Of a stretch of 64,000 bases of DNA, positions 1-14,300 are shown piece after piece. Source of the DNA: Gavia stellata (taxonomy: Eukaryota > Chordata > Aves > Gaviiformes > Gaviidae). The translations under genes and the position numbers were made by a program. The notes beneath the pieces were generated by a model, which did no database searches, was not told where the DNA came from, and was given only the letters and a program-made list of their open reading frames with translations. The stretch spans positions 7,068,001 through 7,132,000 of the forward strand of contig NC_082613.1 in the NCBI RefSeq assembly GCF_030936135.1. The letters run 5' to 3'. Each line of letters opens with the position of its first letter. Within the stretch, counting starts at the first letter, position 1.

Positions 1-179
1 TTGCAGGAAATCAGCGCACAACTCTGGAGGTGACAGAAGGGAGAGCGTCAGCGGTGCTGGTGTTATCTATAGCCATTTATTAAGCTGGGGAAATGGAGAT
101 GACTTACAGCACAGTTGGGGTGTTTCAGAGACTTTGGGCAGCAGAGGAAGCGAGCAAGAACGTCTGGAAGGGGAGCAGT

Positions 180-330
180 TGGGCTGGGGCTTTGCGGAGA
201 TGCCCCACGGGGCTCCGCTCCGCGCTGCCCCCGGGCCGGGCTGCCCCGGCCCCCCCGGGCTTCTCGCCCCGGCCCCCCCGGGCTTCTCGCCCGCTGCAGC
301 CCAGCAGTCAGCGGGTTGGAGCCCAGCCTT
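180..330. repeat. GC-rich patch with a 23-bp perfect tandem duplication
   Basis: A C/G-dominated block contains two exact adjacent copies of a 23-bp unit (244-266 and 267-289), each with a C7 run followed by GGG and TTCTCG. Several long overlapping frames exist on both strands only because stop codons are rare in such composition. It may be the edge of a CpG island or a local minisatellite. Nothing marks it as coding. Confidence 0.6.
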
Positions 331-2040
331 TCTCTGGGCTGTACTTTTGGTGCCACCGCATGGAAAACATCACCAAGTGCAGCCCGTGTTTAGTCGCTGC
401 GGTATTTTGGCCCAAAGCCAAAGGTGGGGGGAAGGAAAAAAGTCTTAAGGAACAGATACAAGTTTAGTGACCCAACCTGCTGCGGTTTCAGCTCCGCAAC
501 CGCAGCGCCTGTTCCGAGGAGATGCGTTTCACAGCAGCAGCTCTCCCAGCCGGGGATGCTGCAGAGGCACCTATGTCCGCCCGCTGCTTTGGAGACCCGC
601 TCACCGGGAGCACACCCTCGCGTACGTTTGCAGGTACTTGATCTCAGGCACTTGGGGGGGGGTGTGTGCCACTGAATCTTCACCCATTCAGTCAAATTCC
701 GGCTCTTTCCTGCGGTTTTTAAACAGGGGAGTGCTGGGATGGTTCTGCCTATCGACCTTGCCCTGCGCAGCTGGCGGCAGCCGCTGCAGCCAGTCCGACG
801 GGTATGTTTGAGGCTGTTTAATGATTCCTTAAAGAATGGAAACATGCAAACCAAATGAGCTATGAGGAGCTTAAATCTCAATGGGGAAGTAAATGGCTAC
901 AGCTTAAGAGATCCAACCAGCCCAGCATGCCCGCTGCTGACCACAATTCAAATGCAAGCAGATTCTGTTTCACTGAATTAAACAAGAGTGCTTGTTCAAA
1001 TATTAGGAAAGCCAAGAAAAAACGTTCTTGGAGAAACAAATCCTGCTGTGCTGGATCAGCTCCATGGACTAACTAACCCGGGATTCTGTTCTAGGAGTCA
1101 CCACCATCAAATATCTCTGAGAAAGGTGCAAGATGCAGACACCTCATCTCATCTCCAAACCGTAGGGATGGTAATACTTACGGGAAACAATTACGGTAAG
1201 ACTAGCTAGGTTCTTAAATATATAAGTGGTCATCATGAAATATTAGGGTTCAACTTCATAAGCCTGACCGGACAATGCAGTCTTAATGACCGGGTTTTCA
1301 TCTTTGTTGGTGTGATTTGTCGGTCTCAGTCAGATCCCAGCAGGGGAGAGGAGAGCCAGCTCCAAGGGACAGTTACGGGCTTACTAAAAATACATGCCAC
1401 CACACTAGGAGCAGCACGTTCTCACAAGTAACTCGCAGTGAAAGCCTGGCTGGCAGGAGCCGCTCCTGCAGGGCTGGGACAGCCAGGACGGGAGCTGGGA
1501 CCCGGCGCTGGCAGCGCTGGACGTGGAGGGGAGTCTTTGGGGGGCGAGGAGAGCATATGCAGGTATTGCGGTTGGCCTCGGCCAGTGCTAATCATCATTT
1601 CCATTCATAAGCATAAAAGAGTCAAGTATTCCCACCCCCCCCTTGCCATTTAAAAAGTATCTGACCTAATTATTACTATCCCTGTTGTGTAAATTCAGCA
1701 CTTTGTCAGTCTGAATAAATGTACATTAGCCTTAACATGAGTTAAACAAGTTTAAACAATGAAGGAAGCTTTGTAAAGCTCCCTCGCTTTTTAACTTATT
1801 TGACACCACACTAAAGAGCCCATTTAGACTAAAGAGTTCAGCACATTTTGGGACCCATTAAATACCCAGGTTGAGACTAGATATTCCCTTTTTCTTTTTT
1901 TAATTTGTCCTACCTAGTTGCTAAAGTCAGCATAATTGAGCAATAAGCTGCTTTGCATTTCTTTAGCTTTGTAGGCGAGCTGAAGAAAGCTGCACCCCTC
2001 CCGTCCAGCGCAGCCCTTTCAATGCTAATGCGGCAAACCC

Positions 2041-2102
2041 CACTTATCACTGCGAAGTGGATATTAAGTGATTCCTCAGAGCTACTTTTAATTAAAAAAG
2101 AG
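2041..2102. promoter_or_regulatory. Cluster of NK-homeodomain-like and TAATTA-like words
   Basis: Three AAGTG cores lie within 30 bp: CACTTA at 2041-2046 (reverse), GAAGTG at 2054-2059 and TTAAGTG at 2064-2070. An AT-rich TTTTAATTAAAA stretch follows near 2088-2099. TNAAGTG is the established NKX2-type binding word. The cluster could belong to a distal enhancer or be chance in AT-rich DNA. Only the words themselves are seen. Confidence 0.2.
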
Positions 2103-5100
2103 GAAACTCATGGCATGAAATTGTGACATTCATGACTGCTAGGACTGTCAAATTGTTTCCATTTTAGGCTAATAACAGTTCTTTCCAGAGACAAGTCAGC
2201 CTTTCACAGCCCATGGAAAAGCATTCCTTGTCCTCTGTTTACAAATTATACTGTACCCTGATAGGGACATTTTCCATCCCCCAAACGTAATAATTCTTAA
2301 GACAGCCTCATACAGTGGGGAAATAACTTACATGGGAGAGAAGGGAGTGCAAGACTGGCCATCCATCCAAGGTCACAGAAGGAAGAGGGAAGCACCTTCC
2401 TTCCAGTAACATGGAAAGGAAAGGTTGAACATCTTGATGTCCTCCACTGTGGATACAACTCTGCTCTTTAAAAACTGCCACAGAGGGAGTAAAATAAGTA
2501 ATCTGCACAGTGACAAGCTACGAGCCTGTCCTGACTCAAACTGCCATCAAACTCAGGATGTGGCCTGGAAGATGGAGAAAGTTCAGCTGGGTGCAGCAGC
2601 CCGTCTTGGCTGCGTAACAAACACAAATCAGCCCTAAAGAGCAAACAGGGCTGCAAAACCAGAGCATGGATCACCCTGATCCTTCCCCATTCCCTGCTCT
2701 CCTGATCAGCATCAAGCAAAGCACTGTCTAATTCCTGTAGGCAGCAGAAATGAAGGAGGCAAACGAGAAGGAACAAAGGAAAAACTGGGTGAAAAAAAAA
2801 AACAGTGATGCAGTCTGACAGATGAATGCTTCTACAAGGGGAAGGGGTTGTTTGTCACCAACTCACACCCTTAACTTTTGAGAAAACCTCTCAGAGGTAT
2901 CGCAAACACTACACAAAGGTTGAGTTCTGCTGGATGTGTTACCAAGAGCTGGTAGGGCAACATTTTAAAGACAGAATTTCATTTTATTCAATGTCATAGT
3001 GAGACTGGTTCTTCCCCAAAAAAGATCTGTGGTCAATTTGCAAATTGAATTCTGTCACTGACCTGTAAGAGATATTTTAATCCACATGAAGTTAAATGCT
3101 TGACAAAACCACAGCTATGAAATTGTTAGCAGTACCTCCACAGTAACTGGGCCATTGGATGGATATTTAGATTAAAATCCTGGCTTATAGGCAGAATTCC
3201 CATCAATTGCAGATGGATTAGGATTCCATCCCTCTTGCTCATTTTGAAGGTTGGTAAAGTTTAAAACGCAGAAAAAACCCAACTCAATTACAATTTCTAG
3301 CTGTCAGGAAGGAATTATATCAGTTCCATCTTACAGAAGGAAATCTGCACTGTCTAGCAGTAATCGGTTCCATATTCGTGAAGCCTTCCAACAAAACACT
3401 TTTTGTCTCTGATTTGTATTCATCTTAGGACATACTGATTTCAGACCCTCTGTGGATTGTAATGTATAAACAGCCCTTTTATTTTTAAATGCAACTAAGA
3501 AACTATTTGGCAGGGCCACCGCAATTCTGAATCTTGAGCAAAATATACCAACTGCAACTGGCGTCTAGGCTGTAGAGCAAGCAAGACAGGACACTTAAAG
3601 ACAATTGTGTTCGTTCAGTTTAGCTAAGAATAGGACATTACTAAGAAATATTTTAATCTAACAAGCATCATGTTTTAAAGGGAACTTTAAGCTTTTTTTG
3701 GTCAATTTGACAGGCATGTGATGATCTCATGGCATGGAAGTTGGAGACCGAAGCAGAGAGGTTCCGAGATTCCAATAAAATCTCCCAACCCTCTTAGCAA
3801 ACCGCACACATTTTCCCACTGTATGCCTCTCAACTTTTATTCCCATTAAAGATAGTTCTATGATTACTTCTAAAAAAAAACAGTCAAGGGAAAGAAAATT
3901 TAACATATCCTTACAGAATGAACTCTGTCCCTTGAAGCTTAGTACTCACTAACTACAGAGTTTTATCAGCAGGACGTCACTAAATTCCAGTCTTTCCAGA
4001 AAGATACTACATGCTCCTCCTCTTCAACTCTGCCTTCCCAATGGCTGTTGGGGGCTACTGCTTCTTGTCTGAAGGATTTTAGTCTAATTTTCTAGGGATT
4101 CAGGGCTGCTACACCCTCACTTGTACCAGCAACATTACAGAACATTGTTTAATTTCAGCTAAGATTCACGGAGATGTGAAAGCCTTGAAGACATGCTGTT
4201 CTCAGAGGTCTTGCGGAAAGAGATGGCTGGAGAGACAAGACCTCCAACAGCAATGCCCTTACGGAGGGCTAGGCTGCAGAGCTCGGCTGCTACCTGCTGG
4301 CAGGCTGATCAGCACATACCTCCAGCCAAACTGCTAGTAAAAACACATGGGAAGGAGCCGATGGTACCAGCAGTATGGTGAGGTCAGGAGATGCGCAAAG
4401 AATGGAGGTACTAGACGTTAGGGAGTAAAGGGGGGAACTCACATTTTACTGCAGTGTGCAGGAGCCAGGAAAGAGCAATTCACCCCAAACCCACCTTTGT
4501 CAGCTCCAGGATGTTAAGGCGTGCGAGGTTCAAGGCGTGCAAGGTTCACTGTCCTCCACGAAGACAAAAAGCCACAGTGTCAGCACCCCTGGTCCTCTTC
4601 GCAGGTCAGCACATGGCACAGGTGAGCACTGGTTGGTTTACCAGCTGCAGGAGGGCATTACAGCTCCTCCACAGCACCTGAAGCCAAGGATGCTGTTATG
4701 GATCACTGGGGACAAGGGGAAAAAGTAGGTTTTGGATATCCTGTGAAATAGGATGAAATATCACATCTGATCTGGTGCGACTAGGGAATAAAGCTGCAGT
4801 ATTGAACACCGATGCCAGGCTGCTCTCCGCTGAGTCTGAATGTGTGCACACCCTTAGGTTTTCAGTTTTAGAGGTACCAATATCGAAAGGACTGAATGCT
4901 CTGTAAGTGTGCAGAAAGACAGACAGTTCCCAGGGCTGTAAATCAGGATACATAGCTTCACAGTCCCTTTTCACTAGTGCATATCTGGGCCAGGTTTCAT
5001 GACCAGCATTTGATTATTGGGCCATGTGAAGGAAGTTGTTGAATTTCAGTCCAGTTCCCAGTGGGCAGGTTCCACATCAGAAAAAAAATCCCCCTATTAT

Positions 5101-7998
5101 ACAACTGACACTAACTGGATCCTTTTTAAGGTCTTCAGAAGAGAGGCCAAGGCTTGAACATCATGGAAACACAGCTAACTGTGCTGTGAACTCCCCAGAA
5201 CAGAGACACATGGATGCGATGCTGTGGGAGACTTATGTGACATCTCAAAAAATAAAGGTTTCGGATTCTAAGACTTCTGCAGTCTTCAACTTTCACCAAC
5301 ATTCAAATTCACCTACATTAAAAGAAAATTAAATTGCCCTCCCCCACAAAAAGCAAACCACAATAAAGCAAACATCCTCCAGCAAACTATTTGCTTGAAT
5401 CTATTAAAACTTGCCAAGTCAACGTTCCAGTCTCAACTGCCTAACCCAGCTGCCAACAACAGAAGTGTCAGTTTTTTGCTCCTCTATTTTACATTAACAA
5501 AAGTCAATTGTGGCGATGAATTGCATCACATGCCAACAATATATCACATTCCTTCACAGCTGTTTTTTGTAAAGGGAAGGAAAAGACCTCATCAGTCACT
5601 GACAACACTTCTATAAACCATAAACATTTTAAGAACTCCATCCACGAAGTGAGGATGGTAAACTACCAAACAAAATCCTAACAAAGTGGCATAGCACGAA
5701 CTATCAATTGCAGATAATAAACCCAAGTGTATATGAAGAATCAGCACATTAACCAAACCACAGTAGTCATGAACTTATTTTAAGAGATGAGCAGGTCAGA
5801 TTGAAAAAAAGAAGTCACTATTATGCCCCAATGAGCAGGAAAGCCTGTTACCAAGGCAGCAGGCTGGACTTTGTCTACCACATTATCAAGAAAAGGGAAG
5901 CAAAACTGCATATTATGTTTTCTTGTATTCTTTAGCAAAGTAATAGCTAAATCAAAAGCATTAAGTTAATTCCCCTTAGGATTTAAAACTGATTTAAAAG
6001 GAAGAAAAATGCACTCTTAATAAAACACTAATAGGACTTTAACACGTATCGTCAAAACAGAATTAGACTGCAAATAAAGGGCCTACTATAGTATATCTTT
6101 TAGTGCAGTAATTTCATTATCTGTAACTAACAAATAATAAAGGATAATAATGAAGAGGAAAAGTGTACAGAACAGGGAGAACAAAGCTGATTACTAGACA
6201 TGCATACAAAATGTGGCAGAGTGCTTCCTGGAAGCTCAAGTAAACCTCAAACTGTTTGATGTGATGTATATATGCATTCACATCTTTGGAAAACAAAAAT
6301 GCTTACCACCATATAAGTTCTACAACAAGCCAATTTTTAATTATACCTATCAAAATAATAATAAAACCCCAGCAGTTTCATTCAACGTGCTTGAATCATG
6401 GAGACCACCTACGCAAATATAAACACAACATTTGAATCTCCAATTAACTATTGCCAATTATAAATGGGGACACCTTTAAAAATAAATTATGAGGATAATT
6501 AATCATTTTCACACACAAAGGTAATAAGGTAACATCATGCAGTGGTTTTAAAAGCCTCCTACTTACTGCATTTCTATTCTGGTTAGTTTGTGCCAAGATT
6601 ATAAAAACATATTTTAATTTTAAAAGAGGAAGAGAGGAAGGTGAAAAGCTTCCATCCCTCCCTCTGGTCATTTCATGTAGATATTACTGGATTCAAATAT
6701 TCAGCCACTAAATCATTTCTATGGAAGATTAACATTTTAAAAGGATTCCTGTGCTTGGAAAAAAGCTAAGAATAAAAGGGCCAAAGGAAAGCCCATAAAA
6801 AGTTATTTTGTTCTAACACTGACAAAATAAGCACTTCAACTGAACATGGAGTGTTATGGTCATATGACAAGAGCAAGTTACATTTAAATCAACATCACAG
6901 GGATAAAAAGCATAAATATAAAAGCAAAACTGAGTGACATACTATGTGTAGCATCTTTCTGTAACAAGCAATTAACAGTCAAATAGTTGTTTGCTGTTAA
7001 GAATTTTATGTCAGAAAACAATGTGCACTACAGATGTTGTGAAAGCAGCACATTTCAGTTGCCTGCAAAGTGGAAGAGAACTGTTCTCAGAAGCTAACTC
7101 CAGCCTTGCAGGGTTCCCTCCATCAGCCACCAATGGGTCTGACTTGCATGACACTGGTGCCCAATCGTTTCTCCCTAAAAAGCTAGTTAAGATCTGCCTG
7201 CTCCTATTCTGTCACCACCCGTTTTTCTCTCACCCTGTGCAAATGCTCATATTTTCATATAAGTTGCTGAATTCAGAACAGCAAATCGCTCCTCAGAGAT
7301 GTACACAGAACCTTACTGTTTCAGCAGAGAAGTAAGGAAACCCACACTTTTGTTCCACTGTATTCTGATCCTCTTACAAAAGAAAGCTCAGACTTGATAC
7401 TTCTAACTGTGAAACACCCACAAAGAAAACCCCCAAAACCTTTTTGGGAAAAACCCCAGCCTTACTATTACAGGCTCATCTTTATAGATAATGATTTACA
7501 AGTGAATACTCTGTTATTAAAAACAGGCTACAACAATAGGTACAAAAAGAATGTTTTACAAACCTTTTCATGATTATGCTTTCATATATTCCATCAAAAG
7601 GTAAATTACTTGAAAATACCTACAGAACCTTTAAGAAACATATACTAGTTCTACTGAGGGCTCAGTCAGCTAGTAGAAAAGAAAGCATTATTGCTCTTTT
7701 TACTGTCAGAAACTTTAAAAAAGTTTGAATTTCTGTACTAATATGTTGAAAACTATAATTACAGTTGCAGCAACTATCAATAGAAGACGACAGTAGGCAG
7801 ATCCTTCTACCCTCACTGCTACTACTGGGGACACTAGCTAGTGTGATTGATAGCATCCAACTGGGAGAAGAAAAAAAAATTTTGTGCAAATAATCCATCG
7901 TTTTAGAACGAGGTCTGCCGATACAACATGGATTCTGGTGACCTATTTCTTATTTAACAGAAATTGCAACTAACACAAGCTAATTAGTTATTCACAAG

Positions 7999-8004
7999 TT
8001 TATA
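7999..8004 (-). terminator. Putative RTF2 polyadenylation signal (TATAAA variant)
   Basis: On the minus strand TATAAA lies about 130 nt after the RTF2 stop codon and is followed within about 35 nt by a GU-rich stretch (CTTGTGTTAGTTG). I found no AATAAA or ATTAAA on this strand between 7.3 and 8.13 kb. TATAAA is a known weaker signal variant, so a site further downstream is equally possible. Confidence 0.35.
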
Positions 8005-8132
8005 AACAAGTTACAAACTGAGTAATTCCAGATAACATCAGATTACAACAAAAGTTCTGATACAGAGCTGTACAGAAGAAGCCTTAGGGAAGGAAAGCAG
8101 TAATGAATGTTACGATCAGGCTCATCATTGTT

Positions 8133-8314
8133 TCAGAAATAGTATGCTGTGTGAGTAATCCAATTGGAACACTCTTCCTTTGAACGTTTTGCTGAGCTGT
8201 GTGATGTAAAAATAGATTTGTATGCCTCGGATTTCTCCTCACTGTCTGCAATGGATCTCTTCGTAGTAGTAGAAGCCTTATTGACTTTTCCTGGTACAGA
8301 TGAATTTCCATTAT
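8133..8314 (-). CDS. RTF2: RTF2 exon 9 (terminal coding exon)
   Basis: The acceptor is CTATCAG before position 8314, and the exon enters in phase 1, completing a split Asp codon. It encodes the conserved tail with [16 protein letters not shown] and AKRSKEE, ending in ITHTAYYF and TGA. The last two Tyr differ slightly from the human ending as I recall it. Confidence 0.95.
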
Positions 8315-11300
8315 CTGATAGAGAAAAAGGAATAGAATGAAGCATGCATATCAGCTTACAATTGATAAAAGTATATTTAAATACAAACAGAAAAAAGTAT
8401 TTAAAAAATAATGCGTACAGAGATGAAGTACATACATGTTTTAAGGGCTATTGCAAATATATCCCATAATTACACTCAACAGCAAACGTGTTCCTAAGAG
8501 CAAATGTGTTCCTAGTTTTTAGAATTTATGCTCAAAATGCATTTAGAAATCTTGGAGAGAGAGGAATTCTTTCCTACTTGTGTAAACCCCTTGCACTGTA
8601 ATTCAGTATTGACAACATTTATTCCTCTAAGTGAAAAATGGCTCTGAACTCTAGTCTTAAGAAAGAAACATGAAAGTATTCTACCACCCTGAAGTATTGT
8701 TTAGAAATTAGCTATCAAATGACAAAAGCTAAACTTGAGACATACTGTCCCCAGGGAATCTATCTCCTCCCTTTATTCTTTGCAAAGTCATTTATGACCA
8801 ATAACAATGGTTTACATCTTTTTATATTTGGGACAGGAAAATGCCCATCCCTCTGATACCATCTCTCTCAGTGTATAATATTTACTACTACAAATAAAAA
8901 AAACCCTCTCTTTCTTAACAACTACTTAATCTTCTCCAAAGTTGAAGGACAGTATTTTAAAAAGCATGTGTTAAGTCTCTTTTGCAAAGAAATTAATACA
9001 TACAGAAACTGTACATATTTAGTTTAACTTAGGCACAATGGCATGTAAATAGCTAGTAGGGAGCCTGTCTGAAAATGCACTTAACTGATTTCTGCATATA
9101 GTCATAGGAATTATATGTGCAATCCTAAATCATCAGAGATCAGACCCTTTTTATATTTGGAGAATGCTGCTTTTAATGCCACCAACAGTTGTCTGGAATG
9201 AATTATCAAACATTGGATTTGAAAGAATGAGTATGTATGCTGCAAGTCCAGAAACCTTAGGGTGCCATGTTCACAAATTAATTCCTACGCTACTGGCATT
9301 CCTCAGTCCATGGATTTTCCTTTATTTTCCCTCTCTCCTCTTAATCTCTTGCTGGTCAATATAACTGCTTCCAGAAACATAAACCAATGACCTGACATTT
9401 CAAAAGGCATATTTTTTCTTTTACACTCTTGGAAAAGAAAAAATACATCAAACATTATAAGAATTACTAGGTTCTTCAACATCCAAGAGCAATTATCTGG
9501 AATAAAATATTTTTAAAAGTCTATCCTTTATAAAAACAGACAGTAAGGGGCAGGTAAGGCATTTCTAACGGAAATTCTCCCAGCTTCTCACATAGTTTAT
9601 CTACAGTTCATCATTTAACTATTCTAAAATTCGTCAAACAAGTTATATTGACTTTTTCTGTGGCTGTAACGTACACAATTGAATACTTCACACAGAAACC
9701 TCAGCCTGACTTCGAAAATGTATGAAAACATCAGTAAGAATTGGAGATATTTAATAACATAATATGTATTTACATAAAGAAAGGGCACCATCCTTTGGAC
9801 TAAAGGACTGCCAAGTTTACTCATAGCTGCATGACTACCGTAGGTACATCAGTACATCCTGAAGTTATATTCCACTGCTCGCAGTGACACACAGCAAATT
9901 ATCAGCTAAAATGGAAGACTAAAAGTCAAGTCATCAGCTTGGGACATTTTAATACACTTCACTGAAATAAACTGCCGTAACAGATTTTTTGACCACTTGT
10001 ACTTCAGGAAAACAACTACTAACTCTCCTCACACTATCTCCTAGCCAATAAAACAGATACACCAAACCCTCAGCTATATCATTATGTGAGTAAGAATCTC
10101 TAATCTCATTCATTCAAGTTGGTTCCCATCAGCTTAAAGCACAGCAATATTGGAATGACAAACAAGCAAATCTGTCTTGTTTCACAGTGAAAAAAGAAAT
10201 GCAATGTGGTGAAAAGTGTTTATTATTATTATTAGTTATCTGCATCACTACAGCACTTGCCAGTCACAAGTGTGAGCAGAGAACCTATTGTTTTAGGTAT
10301 TTTGTGAAAGTATAACAAGTCAGTCCCTACTCTATGGACTATTTACTCAAAGTATGGGATGACGGATAGCAGATAGGACAAAGGCAAACCGGGCAGAACA
10401 AGGAAAAACGGATCAACAGAAGCCCTTGCACACTTTCTGCAGAGTCAGTTTCATAGATTCTGCAGAATGTAACACAAAGCTCAGTTTTAAGAAAAAGTTA
10501 AATTGACTACAGTTTCTATTGAACAAGGAGCTTTGTGCATATTCATGAGGCAGCTTCCTACTCCAGCTTGGAAAGGCAGCCTTTTAGGACAGACTTTTCA
10601 AAGAGGGGGTTCTTTGAAAAAGTGAGCCATGACATTATGGTTCCCTTGAAGACAGGAGTTGACCTTTTATTACTGAGAAAGATAAAAAAAAGGAAGTGAG
10701 GATAGCTTCTGAAAACTACGGTACAAAATAGCCTGAGAGGATCTCTCCTACAATCTTTTTAAAAGCAGAACTATTTGTTCACATTTTCCACATTTAGATT
10801 AAAGAATAAACACCAACCTGAACTTTTGGTGAAGATAATCTGCCTCTTTTCCCCAGAACTGGAATTGACACAATCCTTTCCATTCTTAGTCTTTGATGGA
10901 CCTGGAGAATCTATGAAAGAAAAAAAATGAAATCATGAATCTGCTTCACAACTCAGAAGGCTACACATAATTTGTAGCTGTGACATTACCTTCAGCGGTA
11001 TCTTGCTGAGAAGCTGATTCTGCCGACTTACATTTCTTTGATTTCTGAAACAACACAAGGAGAAATCTCGTAATGTACTGAAAGGATATACAATTCCCAA
11101 CTTGTATTTGATAGACACACAATTCCATTTAGTACATTTTTATGTTTCACACAGTGGAACTCTTCCTTTCACAATATTGCTCCTCACTTTTGATGTTATT
11201 TCTATATGGAAAAATAATAACCTTGGCAACCTTAAAGGTACCTCAAAGAAAATTGTGCAGGCCAAAACTAAACTGTCTGGATATGGTATTTTGATTTGTA

Positions 11301-14300
11301 TACTTTGCAGGGTGTGTATTATCATCATTAAGGTAATCTGATACTCTGAGCCCACATGGCTGGACAGTAAATTGCATGACATTAAGCAGGACACAGTTAA
11401 CTGTAATCAATAAAGACATTTTTCAATAAAAATTTCAGAATAATCCCACATCTCATATCCACTTAATTTTATTTAGCTAATAAAAACATCCCTCCTGGGA
11501 TTTCAATAACTGGGCCCTTCGTTGGAGGAGTCCTTGGGAAGAAAAGATGCAAACAGTCAATCTAAGTTTTTTAAAAGCGTCTGTGGACCAGATTTTCCAA
11601 GTTAATTTATGTTTGTCCAGATTAAAAAACACAAAAAAACCAAACAGCAGCAACAAGAATCCCATTACTGGCATCAATTATATAAATGCCAAGCTGAAAA
11701 AGAAAGATGTATTAAAACAGTCATTAGTCACATCACAAAAGATGACTCTGCATACATTCAGAACGGTGTATGCATTTCAAGAAAGCTGCACAAACTCAAG
11801 GAAAATAAATATATTTAAATGCATTATAAAAATTAGGAGAACCCATGCTGTCAAGCATATGAATAATGCTTGAAGAAAAAAATGCCATACCACATGTTGC
11901 TGCAAAGCTTAGCCAGAAGGTGGTGGCAGAGGGTTACTATTCTAAAAGCAAATTTGGCTTTCCTGGTGTCCTTCAGCGTACAGGAAAAACCTCTTTTCAG
12001 GGTGCTTCCACCTTTGTTATTATGGGTGGATTTAAAAAGAAAAGTTACCTCCCAGTAACTGGCATCTGAATTATGAGATGTTTGTAAATATATGTATGCA
12101 TATACATTATACATAAAGAAAATATATTATACATATTTCATCATAGGCATGTATGGCATAGTTGAGTTGAATAATTTTTTTATAGTAGTGCTAGCTGCAT
12201 CTTGCTTATGTTTTGTCTCATGGGTATAAAGAAAAGGAGTTTGTGCTTCCTGCTCCAAATAGAGTGGGTCCACTTAGAGTGCTCCCCTAGCTGAAAGAAG
12301 GAACTGAGGAAGAGGTCTGAACAGCAATGCCAACAAACCCCAACCTAGAAACTGTCTTCTGATGCTGGGACCGGAGCTCATGGATCGCAGATTTGAGCAA
12401 ATGGTGCCAGTGACAAGAGAGAAGACCAGTTCTAGCTGCAAAAAGATAAGCTGGTGCAGCAAGGCAAGGCAGTATTGCAATAAACATCAGAACTTGAGGA
12501 CGAAATGCAAGAGGCCTGCTGAGAGATTTGCAAATACTGTACCTGCCTTTAATGCAAGTCTCCACTAAACAAACAAAAAATATTTACATATTCACCTAAG
12601 GCATATAGAGCCCCAAGACCAAAGCATGATTTCCTTTTGTCTGCCACCATGAGTGACTGTGCTGACACTGTAAGAGACCGAATTGCTCAGCACACTTAGG
12701 TACTTCTTTGTTGCACGGAAGTTGGGGACAGCACCAGCTTTCAGAATATTCCAGATTATTCGAACCAAAGCTATAGGTGCTTTGTTAGGGCCACCTTCCT
12801 AATAGAGTGCAAATGACCACTACTTTTGGGGCTGATTACTCATCTACTGGGATCTGCAATATTCTATTTTCAAATTAGCTTTACAGTTCTTTCAAACATT
12901 TAATTACAAAGCACTAAAAAAAAAAAAAAGAAAAAACCGACCATCTGAACAGACACTGTAAGATTTATGGTACTGTCCTTACAGCAGAAGGACTCTGGTT
13001 CTCTGCATTCTACATTAACTACAGAGGCTACAAACACAGAAGAAAGAGAACAGCAGGATTTCTATGGGTAATCATCCTTTTGTTGTATTGCCTAGGCCCA
13101 ATAATGCTGTACTGGTGCAGATGAATAAAGACCCTATGATGAGAAGGAATCATACGTTCGCTGGTAAGTAAACAAGTTATTTGTTTCAAGAGAACCTAGG
13201 AAAACATTTGTATGCCATATAATCCTACAGGCAAACAAAAATCAAGCGCAGTAATAGGGGCGAGATGATCAACCTCCATCTAAAGTCTTAGTTGCTGAAA
13301 GCGTCAGACAATGATGATTCATGCTCTTGAGATTCAGCTAAATCTGTCTGCGCTCTGGACTGAGTCAACACAAAAGTTTTTGCTTGCTTTGTCATCCTCC
13401 AGAATAGCAATGCCAGTTCAGAAAAAAATAGCAATGCTGAAAAAAGTCCCGTGTGCAGAACCGTCATTTGACCTTACAGTACCACAGAACAACTACTACT
13501 TCACAGAGTAGTAGTATACAGTATACACTAGAGCTGCAATGACTTTATTTCAATGGCATTTTGCCTGGTCAGATTAAAAAAAAAAAAAAAAAGAAATGCA
13601 AAGACCTCAACAGTACGGTGGGAATTAGCATTGCCAGTAATCACTCAGGGCTATAAGAACCTCAAAACATGACAAAATTTCCAAACAGTGGTCTTACAGA
13701 ATCAGACCAGGAATTCACATATCCCAATATTCTGTTTCTGACAGTAGCCAGTAGAGGATACTTAGAGATCAAAAAACCTAATAACCTGCCATCAGGAACT
13801 GCCATATGAAATATGGGGAAGATTTTGCTCATTACTAGAATTAACTAACACAAGCTCTTTGCTTCAAGAAAAACCTGAAGTATAGCTGGCACACTGTCCA
13901 TTTCACCCATAGCACTGAATTCCGTGATTTTTCAGAGCACTACATGCTGCCTGCTAGTCAAAAGAAAGTTTCAGTACATACAACTTCAATATGCTATTAG
14001 CAAAATATGCACACAATTTCATTACTTTTAAAAGTAGCACTGAAGTACACACTACTTACTGAGTAAATCCTCCAGTCTTCATAAGATTAGCAGAAAAAGC
14101 TATACGATCTAAGAGCAGATTGAACTACAGACAAGAACTCTTTCAGTTTTCTTTTAAACAACGTATAAAAAGATTACCTTTTCTAATTTACTTTTAAGTC
14201 TTCTATCCTCCATTCTTTTCTTCAATACTTCTACATCTTCTTTATTACCATTAAGAATAATCACATCTTCCTCTTGAAAGGGAACACCACACTTCAATTA

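Larger units (their letters stand above)
1..7998. other. Intergenic region downstream of RTF2
   Basis: No convincing gene is visible. The open frames here are short, begin and end without splice context, and show no recognisable domain. The first ~650 bp are GC-rich; the rest is AT-rich. In human the genes beyond RTF2/GCNT7 in this direction are FAM209A/B and TFAP2C, and I find no trace of either. AT-rich stretches around 1.7-2.2 kb contain clustered homeodomain-type words and could be a conserved noncoding element, but that is inference only. Confidence 0.6.

Noticed and set aside
390-881. 163-codon minus-strand open frame near the left edge
   Set aside because: No domain, no splice context and compositionally odd. 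It overlaps other long frames in GC-rich DNA, so it is probably a chance frame.
1-8100. Search for FAM209 or TFAP2C exons
   Set aside because: No signal-peptide/FAM209-like or AP-2 DNA-binding segment is visible.
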